Assembly: GCF_004349355.1 (NCBI RefSeq)
Contig: NZ_SMFK01000007.1
Span: 1-64,000 of the forward strand
Length of the DNA stretch: 64,000 nucleotides
Origin: Flavobacterium cellulosilyticum
Lineage (GTDB): Bacteria; Bacteroidota; Bacteroidia; Flavobacteriales; Flavobacteriaceae
Direction of reading: 5' to 3'
In this document: in pieces, positions 15,955-23,527 of the stretch
Position numbering within the stretch: position 1 is the stretch's first letter
Layout of the letters: each line of letters begins with the position of its first letter
Position numbers and translations under genes: made by a program
Notes under the pieces: generated by a model
Told to the model about the DNA's origin: nothing
The model's database searches: none
Seen by the model: the letters and a program-made list of their open reading frames with translations, nothing else

Positions 15955-16151
15955 AATAAACGGAGGTTTTTAGACAAACTGACGTTAGGGGCAAGTTTAA
16001 AAAAAAAGACGGATTACGAAAGCTTAAGGGCTCACCGCCTTAAGTGACAAAAAATAGAAATATTAAATTTTAAAAGTGGAGACCAGAACCCACTGTGAAA
16101 AACGGGGCGTATTCTGAAAAGCCATATGAGTAGGAAATATAATTTAAAAAC
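15955..16151 (+). ncRNA. Candidate structured RNA leader of the small membrane genes
   Basis: About 200 bases, GC-richer than their surroundings, lie directly before the 61-residue membrane gene. Several hairpins can be drawn: CTTAAGG / CCTTAAG (16023-16042), AGTGG / CCACT (16075-16094), and a GGGGC (15988-15992) that could pair with GCCA further down. No frame is open through it. It does not match any riboswitch core I can recall with confidence. It may be a cis-regulatory RNA or part of an eroded attC-like site, since ACGTTAGGGGC sits at its 5' end. Confidence 0.35.
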
Positions 16152-16337
16152 ATGTACAAGAAGTTTACACTCACAGACAAATTACTCTTTATTTCGGCTA
16201 TGCTTTCGTTGGTATATTCCGAAGTATTATTTTTTAATGGAAATTCGGATCAAGCTATTTTCATAGGGCTTTGGGTTCCAAGCATTTTAGCTTTTGGTAT
16301 TTATTTGAAACTAATAAACAATAAGAAAAATGATTGA
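16152..16337 (+). CDS. Small two-helix membrane protein
   Basis: A 61-residue protein with two hydrophobic helices (about 11-28 and 35-54), a short NGNSDQ turn and a basic C-terminus (INNKKND), so the tails are probably cytoplasmic. The family is not recognised. Its stop codon overlaps the start of an even smaller membrane gene (ATG at 16330), an arrangement that suggests translational coupling and a two-subunit membrane complex. A possibly structured 200-base leader precedes it. Confidence 0.6.
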   Translation: MYKKFTLTDKLLFISAMLSLVYSEVLFFNGNSDQAIFIGLWVPSILAFGIYLKLINNKKND

Positions 16338-16431
16338 ATTTATCCCCTATTTTGCCGGTATAATAACTTTACTATTCGGTGTCGCTTTTAGTTATGCTAT
16401 TTCTGACGGCTGGAATTTTAAAAAGAAATAA
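16330..16431 (+). CDS. 33-residue membrane microprotein
   Basis: The peptide MIEFIPYFAGIITLLFGVAF continues to SYAISDGWNFKKK. It has a single membrane helix (about 5-24) and a basic tail that fixes its orientation. The ATG overlaps the last 8 bases of the 61-residue gene in another reading frame, a typical coupling arrangement. It resembles the tiny accessory subunits of respiratory or transporter complexes in shape only; I do not recognise it. Confidence 0.5.
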   Translation: MIEFIPYFAGIITLLFGVAFSYAISDGWNFKKK

Positions 16432-16585
16432 GAATTATATTTCTGATGTAAACTAAATCTACTCCTAATTGATACAATGGGAAAGTACTAATAAGGAAAC
16501 AATTTATAATAGAGTCGAATATAGGGCTTACGATAACGTATTGTTTGTTATTGAAAAGCTATTATTATAATAAAAAAGATAAAAA

Positions 16586-16936
16586 ATGATGGAAAATATT
16601 TTTTTAAGTTTAACGCAAATTACTGTAGGACTATCTGTTGTCTATGTTTGGGTTTTTAGATTTGACAATGTAGTTAAAGAATTTAAGCAATTTGGATTAA
16701 GTGATTTAATCCGCAACTTTGTAGGAGCATCTAAAATTGCATTAGCAACATTGCTTATAGCTGGTATTTGGCATTCATCCTTAGTCCAAATTCCTTCGAT
16801 ACTTATGGGTATGTTTATGATAGCTGCCCAATATTTCCATTTTAAGATTAAAAATCCATTTATTAAACACCTCCCCTCGCTAATTCTATTGATTCTTTCT
16901 GCAATCATAGCAATAGGTTCAAGTAAATCATTTTGA
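16586..16936 (+). CDS. DoxX-like membrane protein
   Basis: A 116-residue integral membrane protein with four predicted helices (8-24, 46-66, 70-86, 94-112). The pattern fits the DoxX-like/DUF6632-type families: a Phe-Asp/Lys-rich first loop (FDNVVKEFKQFGLSD), then GASKIALATLLIAGIW, and a short second loop with HFKIKNP. Function in this group is unknown. One base separates it from a second protein of the same general type, so the two probably form a pair in the inner membrane. Confidence 0.7.
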   Translation: MMENIFLSLTQITVGLSVVYVWVFRFDNVVKEFKQFGLSDLIRNFVGASKIALATLLIAGIWHSSLVQIPSILMGMFMIAAQYFHFKIKNPFIKHLPSLILLILSAIIAIGSSKSF

Positions 16937-16937
16937 A

Positions 16938-17276
16938 ATGACTTTAATCATAATTTGTATTATAATATCCAGTTTTTCATTCTATGCTTATGTAGTTTCC
17001 TATTTCATATCACCCCATATGAAAAACGAATTCAAACGATTTAATATGGAAAAATTAGGACTATTGACAATAATTTTAGAATTATTGGGGGCTACTGGGT
17101 TATTGATAGGGATCGAATTCAATCTAATGTTAACGATATCATCTTTAGGACTTGGGCTACTTATGTTGTGTGGTTTGGTAGTAAGAATAAAATTAAAAGA
17201 TAGTACCTGGATATCTTTACCAGCATTATTTTTTATGATTTTGAATCTATTTATTTTCTTTGAGTCAATAAAATAA
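16938..17276 (+). CDS. DoxX-like membrane protein, second copy
   Basis: 112 residues with four membrane helices. It carries the same landmarks as its upstream neighbour: a Lys/Phe-rich loop (HMKNEFKRFNMEKLG), a LELLGATGLLIGI helix, and a short RIKLKDS loop before the last helix. It starts one base after the upstream stop, so the two are co-translated. The pair could form a hetero-oligomer. Substrate or role unknown. Confidence 0.7.
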   Translation: MTLIIICIIISSFSFYAYVVSYFISPHMKNEFKRFNMEKLGLLTIILELLGATGLLIGIEFNLMLTISSLGLGLLMLCGLVVRIKLKDSTWISLPALFFMILNLFIFFESIK

Positions 17277-17327
17277 TTTTCAATCAACTATAACTGATTT
17301 TATGGATAGAAATGAAGAAAAAACCAG

Positions 17328-17440
17328 CCCATAACAGCACCTAAAAGAAATTGGGGGTTCAGTGCTTCGTTTGACAGTTTTGTGGTTATCAAACATTTGT
17401 TCTACGTATGAACATCTGTGGCAAAAACCCCACTCTGTGA
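17328..17440 (+). repeat. Partial attC-like site
   Basis: GCCCATAAC (17327-17335) followed by AGCACC and AAATTGGGGGTTCAGTGCTT resembles the left half of palindromic cassette ends in related genomes. A fragment GGCAAAAACCCCA (17420-17432) may be the right arm. Its R'' box would fit, with one mismatch, the GTTAGGGGC at 15984. The right end is lost. Confidence 0.4.
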
Positions 17441-17612
17441 AGTATAAATTTAGTCATATTTCATCAAATACAAAGTAAAGACGAAGTCTCCAGACTTCGT
17501 CTTTATTTCAACAATCTACAAACACAAGAAAATTACTAAAGTTTTAAAGGCATATAGCAATAAGTACGAAGTCGGGTGACTTCACACAGCAGCAAATTAA
17601 ATCTCCACAAGC

Positions 17613-17687
17613 GAGTCTCGACTGCGCTCGACTTGACAAAACCACTAGGCTTACATATAAAGTCTGTCACATCGAGCGTAGTCGACA
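17613..17687. repeat. REP/MITE-like inverted repeat
   Basis: Arms around 17613-17633 and 17667-17687 are complementary at all but three positions. The TCGACTGCGCTCGA word is a known dispersed motif in flavobacterial genomes. Confidence 0.55.
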
Positions 17688-17711
17688 TGCAATCTGTTAT
17701 TAGAAAAACTA

Positions 17712-18053
17712 TTACCTAGCACATTTCACGCAAAGCAAACTTTGTGGTCTAAAAAGAATTCTTCCCAATGCAATAGGTTTATGGCATTTTAGGCATTTCC
17801 CAAAATCATTGGTGCCAATTTGAGCCATTACTTTATTGAGGCTGGCTAGTTTTATTTTGGCATTATTCAAGGGAATGGCCAAAACATTATCATTATTAAT
17901 CGAGTTCATTCTACTCACGTGACCTATCGCATCCTTAGAAGTCACTGGTTTTGACAACTCTTCGAGTTTGGCAATCGCTATTTCTGTTTTCGCTATTTCT
18001 GCAACAATCTTTTCTCTTATTTCGTCTGTGGTTTTTTGGGTGGTCTTTTTCAG
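17712..18053 (-). CDS. DksA/TraR-type zinc-finger protein, copy 1 (start codon changed to CTG)
   Basis: A paralogue of the gene at 20312-20641 (close to 88% identity at DNA level). It ends in the same C4 zinc finger: CLKCHKPIALGRI, then SLLCVKC, giving C-x2-C-x17-C-x2-C. Proteins of this fold bind RNA polymerase or act as small zinc-finger regulators. By alignment the original start is at 18053, but ATG reads CTG here. An in-frame TTG (17957) would give only 81 residues and lose the helical N-terminus. The gene may use CTG, make a short form, or be dying. Upstream bases differ from those of copy 2. Confidence 0.6.
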   Translation of the reverse strand: MKKTTQKTTDEIREKIVAEIAKTEIAIAKLEELSKPVTSKDAIGHVSRMNSINNDNVLAIPLNNAKIKLASLNKVMAQIGTNDFGKCLKCHKPIALGRILFRPQSLLCVKCAR

Positions 18054-18202
18054 TTTTTCCCCTATCCTCAGCGAGGAGTATTTTTTATATCCTAATCTCA
18101 GGGCCGATAGATTCAGGACTAAATATTAAAGCTATCGCATTACTATTTAAAATCGAAGTGACGAGGTGTTTTTAATTCCATTAATTTCAAATAGAAAAAG
18201 AA

Positions 18203-18619
18203 TTATTTTAATTTACTAAGAATAAATTCTAATCCCAGTGCAGCAACAACGGTATCTTCTTCCCCAGTAGCGCCCGAAAAAACGGCTAGAACGTAACCAT
18301 TATTTACTTTTTCAATCACTCCTCCAATAAATTTAAACTCGCCCAATAAAGGCGTTCTATCGGAAGTGCCACTGTTTTTGAGTGTATCCACCATTTCACC
18401 GGCTTTAGAATAGGCAACTGCCAAAAAGTTGACTTCCTCATTTTTTAAAGCACCCATAACTTTCATTTTCGAAACCCAATTTCCTTTTCCGCCTTCCAAA
18501 AAGGCAATTATGCCAACACCTCTTATTTTCATTTCCTTTGATTTGTGTTCCATTGCAGATAAACTTGCATCAGAATTATCTGAAAATAAGTTTTCGGAAT
18601 TTTGTGTAGCTGTTGTCAT
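18203..18619 (-). CDS. GlcG/HbpS-like protein
   Basis: 138 residues, cytoplasmic. The end of the protein (GEFKFIGGVIEKVNNGYVL, then AVFSGATGEEDTVVAALGLEF) carries the G-x-SGAT-x-EED-x-x-VA-x-x-G landmark of the GlcG/HbpS fold, a family of heme- or cofactor-binding proteins of mostly unknown role. The N-terminal 30 residues are Ser/Asn-rich and not conserved. The ATG at 18619 is the first in frame. The gene stands alone on the minus strand, and the spacer before it contains no clear promoter. The family call is from motif memory and is moderate. Confidence 0.6.
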   Translation of the reverse strand: MTTATQNSENLFSDNSDASLSAMEHKSKEMKIRGVGIIAFLEGGKGNWVSKMKVMGALKNEEVNFLAVAYSKAGEMVDTLKNSGTSDRTPLLGEFKFIGGVIEKVNNGYVLAVFSGATGEEDTVVAALGLEFILSKLK

Positions 18620-19199
18620 TTTTGATGTTTTTTAATACACAAATGTAGGACTAAATCCGATACCTTGTTACAGCTAAGTACAGAACCCCGCTCGTGAACA
18701 CAATCATTGTAATTGGCACGATTGAGACGCTCGTATTAGCCATTACTAGAAAAATCTATTACCACTATTTTATGCTTTTTTCTTTCGTTATTATGAAAAT
18801 AAAACATCATCAACAGCCCTGATGGTAGCGGCATCCTCGTAGTCCCGATGCATCGGGATGTAGAGATACAGCGGACAGCAGGAAGATTGGTTATTGAAAA
18901 AAGCAATTGGTCTGCTACTAAAAAAAACAATTTATCTCGCTCATACATGTTCATCGCTAGCGTAGAATTATATTTTGCCATTAAACGAGAGACAGCAAAA
19001 TAATTCCCCATTTTAGAACGAGCATTCGACTCAGGAACACTACCATTGCAATTGGTACGGGCTAGGAAAACCTATACTATTATTTCAAAAAAAAAAAAAC
19101 GACTGGTTTTCACTGGAGTTATTATAATGATGAATTACTTGTCGCGACAAGCGAAAAAGTTAAAAGAATTGGAAAGATTTTTTTTAATATTTTTTTAGC
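18620..19199. other. Intergenic region with dispersed repeats
   Basis: No gene. CAGCTAAGTACAGAA (18672) recurs as CAGCTAAGTATAGAA (19239). CAATCATTGTAATTGG (18703) has a counterpart ACCATTGCAATTGG (19045), and both are followed by similar words (CTAGAAAAATCTAT / CTAGGAAAACCTAT). The 18815-18884 element is described separately. Confidence 0.5.
18815..18884. repeat. Dispersed flavobacterial repeat, copy A
   Basis: CCCTGATGGTAGCGGCATCC, then an inner palindrome GTCCCGATGCATCGGGAT, then GAGATACAGCGGACAGCAGG. Relatives lie at 22614 and 31455. The layout of outer words with a hairpin centre is REP-like. Confidence 0.6.
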
Positions 19200-19207
19200 T
19201 ATATTTG
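19200..19207 (+). promoter_or_regulatory. -7 element upstream of the SGNH hydrolase gene
   Basis: TATATTTG, a full TAnnTTTG match, 76 bases before the ATG at 19283. Confidence 0.4.
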
Positions 19208-19282
19208 AATAAATGGCACTATCGATCTATTATCAGCTAAGTATAGAAACGATGGTAATAATGGCGTCAAAAAAAAAACAGT

Positions 19283-19966
19283 ATGGAACTTGAAATAAAA
19301 TTAATATTAGGATTATCCCTAATTATAAACGTACTATTAATAGCCACCTTTGCTTTTAAGTTTTATAATAATTGGTTTGAAATTGGGGTTTTAAAATCCT
19401 CGTTTAGAGAAAGCATTTTTAATTCTGCTCCAGACGATTTCGGAAAAATATATTTTGTAGGAGACAGTGATACAGAGGCTTTCGAATTGAATGAATTTTT
19501 ACAAAATAAAGATGTTAGAAACAGAGGGATTTGGGGAGATGTTAGCAGCAATATTATTAAACGATTAGATAATATCATTAGACAACGGCCTAAAAAGATA
19601 TTTCTAATGATTGGACAGAATGATATTTGCTCAGGAAGGTCAATTGATACTATTATTGCTAACGTGGAGCAATTTATAAAGATTTCAAAGGCCAGTTTGC
19701 CTGACGTTGAGTTGTATATTGAAAGTGCACTCCCTTCTAATGAGCCAATTCTTCACTCCAAAGAAAAAACCATAGATAGACTTAAAAAACTAAATGCAGG
19801 ATACAAAATACTTGCAAAAAAACATGACGTAACTTACATCGACCTCTTTCATCATTTTATTGAAGATAATGAAATAAAAAAAGAATATAGTTTTGATGGG
19901 TCGCACCTTAATGGTAAAGGTTATTTGCTACTTGCTAAGCTCTTGAAACCACATGTAGAAATATAA
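19283..19966 (+). CDS. SGNH/GDSL-type hydrolase, membrane-anchored
   Basis: A 227-residue esterase or acyl/acetyl hydrolase of the SGNH superfamily, held to the membrane by an N-terminal helix (about 4-26, LILGLSLIINVLLIATFAF). All four blocks are visible: the catalytic Ser in VGDSDT (block I), Gly in NRGIWGD (II), Asn in GQND (III), and the Asp/His pair in DGSHLNGKGY (V). Typical substrates are acylated sugars or lipids, but nothing nearby points to one. The ATG start puts the membrane helix first. The gene is isolated between repeat-rich spacers. Confidence 0.9.
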   Translation: MELEIKLILGLSLIINVLLIATFAFKFYNNWFEIGVLKSSFRESIFNSAPDDFGKIYFVGDSDTEAFELNEFLQNKDVRNRGIWGDVSSNIIKRLDNIIRQRPKKIFLMIGQNDICSGRSIDTIIANVEQFIKISKASLPDVELYIESALPSNEPILHSKEKTIDRLKKLNAGYKILAKKHDVTYIDLFHHFIEDNEIKKEYSFDGSHLNGKGYLLLAKLLKPHVEI

Positions 19967-20311
19967 ATAACTGCGAGCAAAAAGGAATTATATCGGCACA
20001 TTGTTAGCGAATTGCATACTGTGGTCACTAACGAGAGCAGCCAACAAAAGCAGAAAGAGATTGTTTTTTATCGGGCCGTCGATTTTGGCAGTGCCACTAT
20101 AAATCTACAGCAGCATCTTAGTGATTGCAATGCGAGTTATTTACTAAAAGTGTTTAAAAAAGAAACTCGACTTTAGCCTGTCTTAATCGAAGTCGAAGGG
20201 TTCTAGCCTAACAAAACCTCAACGATTAAAGCAAAACGATTGTCACAGCGATTGCAATCGAGTTGCAACCAGATAGCTTCTTACAACATGCTATCAAATA
20301 AAAGCAATTAT
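19967..20311. other. Intergenic region, nothing firm
   Basis: 345 bases without a gene. GATTGCAATGCGAGTT (20134) recurs as GATTGCAATCGAGTT (20260). GAAACTCGACTTTAGCC...TCGAAGTCGAAGGG may be an eroded dispersed repeat. Confidence 0.4.
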
Positions 20312-20641
20312 TTATTTAGCACATTTAATGCAAAGCAAACTTTGTGGTCGAAAAAGAATCCTGCCTAATGCAATTGGTTTATGACATTTTAAGCATTTCC
20401 CAAAATCATCAGTACCAATTTGAGCCATAACTTTATTGAGACTAGCTAATTTTATTTTGGCATTATTCAAGGGTATGGCCAAAACCGTATCATTATTGAT
20501 CGAGTTCATCCTACTCACATGACCTATCGCATCGGTTGAAGTAACCGGTTTAGACAATTCTTCGAGTTTTGTAATTGTTTTTTCTGTTTTCTCGATTTCT
20601 GCGACTACTTTTAGTCTTATTTCGTCTGTGGTCTTTTTCAT
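20312..20641 (-). CDS. DksA/TraR-type zinc-finger protein, copy 2
   Basis: 109 residues. The N-terminal 35 residues form a charged helix (TTDEIRLKVVAEIEKTEKTI). A central segment (DAIGHVSRMNSINNDTVLAI) follows, then a C4 zinc finger with C-x2-C-x17-C-x2-C near the end. This is the layout of short DksA/TraR-like zinc-finger proteins, which can modulate RNA polymerase, though these flavobacterial forms are not studied. The start ATG is intact here, in contrast to the copy at 17712. The gene is monocistronic with a T-rich spacer upstream. Confidence 0.82.
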   Translation of the reverse strand: MKKTTDEIRLKVVAEIEKTEKTITKLEELSKPVTSTDAIGHVSRMNSINNDTVLAIPLNNAKIKLASLNKVMAQIGTDDFGKCLKCHKPIALGRILFRPQSLLCIKCAK

Positions 20642-20887
20642 TTTTTTATATTTTATCTAAGGTGTTGTATGTGAAGCTATACTATATACATTTTTTTTCA
20701 AACAAATACATTGTAGATTCTAGTCAAAATATACGAAATAGAATCCAGTTTTGCAAATTGACGCTCTTGCTGATTCAATAATATAATTTACAATTCCAAT
20801 TTACGATACCAACATAGCTTTTGCAAAGTAGTTTTTTATACTTTTATCAAACCGAAAATTACTCTTTATTTAAAAATACCAATAAAA

Positions 20888-21523
20888 ATGAATACCAAAG
20901 TTGATGACTATATCAATAATGCTAAAAAATGGCAAGACGAAATAATCCAATTGAGAACGCTGCTTTTGGATTGTGGCCTTACAGAAGAATTCAAGTGGCG
21001 CACGCCATGTTATTGTTTTCAAGGAAACAATGTTGTGCTTATTGGCAGTTTTGCAGCGTGTTGTACACTTAGTTTTTTCAAAGGAACTTTGCTTCAAGAC
21101 GCTAATGGTTTTCTAAGCAAACCAGGCGAAAACAGCCAGGCGGTACGCTTTTTTAAGTTCACCAATTTGGCTCAAATTCAGGAACTGCAACCCATCATAA
21201 AAAACTATATTTACGAAGCCATTGCAATAGAAAAAGTAGGTTTAAAAGTACTCTTCAAAAGCAATACGGAACTTGAATTTGTCGAAGAACTGCAAATTGC
21301 ATTAGACAATAATCCCGCATTAAAAACCGCTTTCGAAGCCTTAACACCGGGACGACAACGAGGATATAATTTGTATTTTTCGGCTCCAAAACAAACCAAA
21401 ACTCGGGAATCTAGAATAGAAAATCACATTCCGCGCATTTTGGATGGCAAAGGAATTCACGATTGTGTTTGTGGATTATCGAAAAAAATGCCTACTTGTG
21501 ATGGTTCCCATAAATACATTTGA
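20888..21523 (+). CDS. DUF1801/YdeI-type protein with C-terminal CDGSH iron-sulfur motif
   Basis: A 211-residue cytoplasmic protein. Residues 1-120 are a DUF1801 domain (EEFKWRTPCYCFQGNNVVLIG, then FFKGTLL). Residues 130-185 are the YdeI-type helical part (LTPGRQRGYNLYFSAPKQTK). The last 20 residues carry C-x-C-x2-S-x3-P-x-CDGSH, the complete [2Fe-2S] ligand set of the CDGSH family (three Cys and one His). This adds a redox or electron-transfer possibility to a domain of unknown function. The ATG follows an A-rich leader. The gene is single. Confidence 0.85.
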   Translation: MNTKVDDYINNAKKWQDEIIQLRTLLLDCGLTEEFKWRTPCYCFQGNNVVLIGSFAACCTLSFFKGTLLQDANGFLSKPGENSQAVRFFKFTNLAQIQELQPIIKNYIYEAIAIEKVGLKVLFKSNTELEFVEELQIALDNNPALKTAFEALTPGRQRGYNLYFSAPKQTKTRESRIENHIPRILDGKGIHDCVCGLSKKMPTCDGSHKYI

Positions 21524-21542
21524 TTTTACTTAATCCTAGTAT

Positions 21543-21572
21543 TTTTTTTGAAAAAAAATCGACTATATTTAC
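21543..21572 (+). promoter_or_regulatory. Possible promoter of the DUF1961 gene
   Basis: TATATTTA at 21564-21571 with TTTG at 21547-21550. The spacing of 13 is short and the last base of the -7 element differs, so this is a weak call. Confidence 0.3.
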
Positions 21573-21599
21573 TTGCTCCCAATTAAAAACATTTAAATT

Positions 21600-22418
21600 T
21601 TGGATACTCGGTTTATCAATAATAATAATAATAATAGACTGCTGTTACTATTTTTCTTTTTAACCACTTGCCTACAAGGGCAAAATACCAATCAAAAAGA
21701 TTTTGACAGCCTAAAAACCTCCTCGAATTGGCATTTACAATTCGAAGATGACTGTACAAAAGATTGGAAGTCCCATTGGTTCTTAGACGGACTCCGTGCA
21801 GTGATTAAAAATACTCGGGAAGGAATGACTTTTAGCGCAGGTCCTAAAGAAGGCAGTGATGCCAGTCATGCCGTATTATGGACAAAGAAATCGTTCAAAG
21901 GAGATGTAAAAATAGAATATCAATATACTCGAACGGATACTTGTACAGAATGGGTAACTATCTTATACATTCAAGCCACGGGAATACCGCCTTATTCCCA
22001 AGACATTTCAACTTGGAATGATGCAAGAACAATTCCAGCCATGCTTACGTATTTTACGAATATGAAAGCCCTTCATATTAGTTATTCCGCCTATGATAAA
22101 GACAATACCGACATCACTAACGATTATATAAGAGTACGGCAATATCCCGTACTTCCTGGCCAAAACTTTAATACGACCACAGCGATTCCTGAGGCCAGTT
22201 TTAAAACTGGACTTTTTAAACCAGGAGAAACCTATACAATTACAGTTATAAAAACAGCCGAAAAACTCTATTTTAAGGTGGAAGGAAAAAAAGATTCCAA
22301 GCTTTTTTCATGGGACCTCAGCAAGCAACTTCCTATTCTTGAAGGTCGAATTGGTTTGAGGCATATGTTTACTCGATCGGCACGGTATAAAGATTTTAAA
22401 ATTTCTGTAAAAGAATAA
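21600..22418 (+). CDS. DUF1961 family exported protein
   Basis: 272 residues if read from TTG at 21600. The N-terminus has a run of six Asn encoded by an (AAT)6 tract, then a signal peptide (LLLLFFFLTTCLQGQ), so the protein is exported. The mature part matches the DUF1961 (YesU-like) pattern: WHLQFEDDCTKDWKSHWFLDG, then AVLWTKKSFKGDVKIEYQYT, EGRIGLRHM and YKDFKI at the end. This is a concanavalin-like jelly roll thought to bind or cleave polysaccharides. No ATG precedes the signal peptide, so TTG is the likely start. Confidence 0.82.
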   Translation: MDTRFINNNNNNRLLLLFFFLTTCLQGQNTNQKDFDSLKTSSNWHLQFEDDCTKDWKSHWFLDGLRAVIKNTREGMTFSAGPKEGSDASHAVLWTKKSFKGDVKIEYQYTRTDTCTEWVTILYIQATGIPPYSQDISTWNDARTIPAMLTYFTNMKALHISYSAYDKDNTDITNDYIRVRQYPVLPGQNFNTTTAIPEASFKTGLFKPGETYTITVIKTAEKLYFKVEGKKDSKLFSWDLSKQLPILEGRIGLRHMFTRSARYKDFKISVKE

Positions 22419-22829
22419 GAACGCTGTAAAAAAGAACTTCAACTGCACATTTTTTTGATTCAATGCTTTATTGCTTCTTCTTTTAAAAAAAACTAATATT
22501 CCATCATCTTAAACTCTAAAGATTCCAGAAGAAACGGAATTGCAAATAATCAAAGCAAAAAGACAAAAATAGCTACCTTAGTTTTTCATATATCATTATG
22601 AAAATAAAACATACAACCCTGATGTAATCGGCCTTGTCAAAGCGGAGCGCTACAGCGGAGATAATAAAAAAAACACTCAATACAATTAATTTACACCAGA
22701 AGTCTGTAGCCGTCCGCTATCATGTAACTTAAATTTCATAAGCTTTTTATTGCGACAAACAAAATGTCCCGCTGGGACTTAAAACTAAAACAACTCCATG
22801 GGGGTTCTTCGGCAATTTTACGCTCCTTA
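22419..22829. other. Intergenic region
   Basis: No gene. It holds the copy B repeat (22614-22664) and otherwise AT-rich DNA of no recognised content. Confidence 0.4.
22614..22664. repeat. Dispersed flavobacterial repeat, copy B (short)
   Basis: It shares ATTATGAAAATAAAACAT upstream and CCCTGATGTAATCGGCC with copy A, then an AGCGGAGCGCTACAGCGGAG centre. It is a shorter or eroded member. Confidence 0.5.
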
Positions 22830-23300
22830 ATAAACTCGATTTCTATTTTTTACCTACCTCAATTTCCTGAGCTAAGTTCTCATTAGATTTCTGGAGCTCT
22901 TCTTGGATCTATATTTTTTGCTGCAATTCAGCTTTAAAATTGTTTTCAGGATTTTAGCTTCATCAGCAACGGGAAATATCTAAATAAAGCGATGCTAGTT
23001 GCCCAAGAAAATACGGCTGTAAAAAACTTAACCAAGCCATGTAATCTATAGATGGGTAACCAAAAAATGGCAGCATATATAATATGTGTCTATCCAAAAA
23101 GTAGAATAAAACTGGAAAAATACCATAAACTATTTGGCATCGAAATGCCTCGTTTTTTTATCAGGAAATGCATCAGAAAATATGGAATGACCTTTTAGAC
23201 GGCTCAAATGGCAAGATCTGAAAGAATGTAAAACCATATATGAAATTCAGTACCTTAACAACTTATTAAAAAATGCTGCGATTTGCTGCCCTAAATCCAT
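22830..23300 (-). pseudogene. Decayed membrane sensor histidine kinase
   Basis: Read on the minus strand, a kinase N-terminus is still clear but is broken by several stops. WFYILSDLAI, stop, AV, stop, KVIPYFLMHFLIKK is followed by SLWYFSSFILLFG, stop (TAG), THIIYAAIFWLPIYRLHGLV, then KFFTAVFSWATSIALF and a frame change. The coiled-coil part ELQQKI, stop, IQEELQKSNENLAQEIEVGKK ends it. This matches the four-helix MASE-like/ethylene-receptor sensor domain followed by the helical linker of two-component kinases. PAS and kinase domains are gone. It lies downstream of, and in the same orientation as, the intact signalling genes. Confidence 0.7.
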
Positions 23301-23527
23301 TTCATTATTTGTCTTTTTTTAAAGGCAATTGCTCTTTTTGTTGGTACATTTTAATTTATTACAATTTTTTTTTGAGTTGTAATTACCGCTACTATGTTTA
23401 GTTTTATTATCGTGGTTATTTACCAATTTCAAAACATCTTAACAATGCGTTCAATGCAGAAAATAGAAAAGCAATTTATCTTTAAAAACTATAACAACCA
23501 GCTATTTAAAAAACATAGATACTGATA
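23301..23527. other. Intergenic region downstream of the response regulator
   Basis: AT-rich, no gene. Sequence near 23280-23300 may be the start of the decayed kinase. Confidence 0.35.

Larger units (their letters stand above)
17277..17711. other. Intergenic region rich in palindromic repeats
   Basis: It contains an attC-like left arm (17328-17375), the palindromic GACGAAGTCTCCAGACTTCG (17479-17498), a second copy of the 15635 repeat (17555-17590), and an inverted repeat with arms around TCGACTGCGCTCGACTTGAC (17613) and TGTCACATCGAGCGTAGTCG (17667). No gene. Confidence 0.5.

Noticed and set aside
16070..16110. Cobalamin riboswitch-like words (GGAGACCAG, CCCACTGTGA)
   Set aside because: The B12 box and the upstream core do not fit together. 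The similarity is limited to short words and no cobalamin gene follows.
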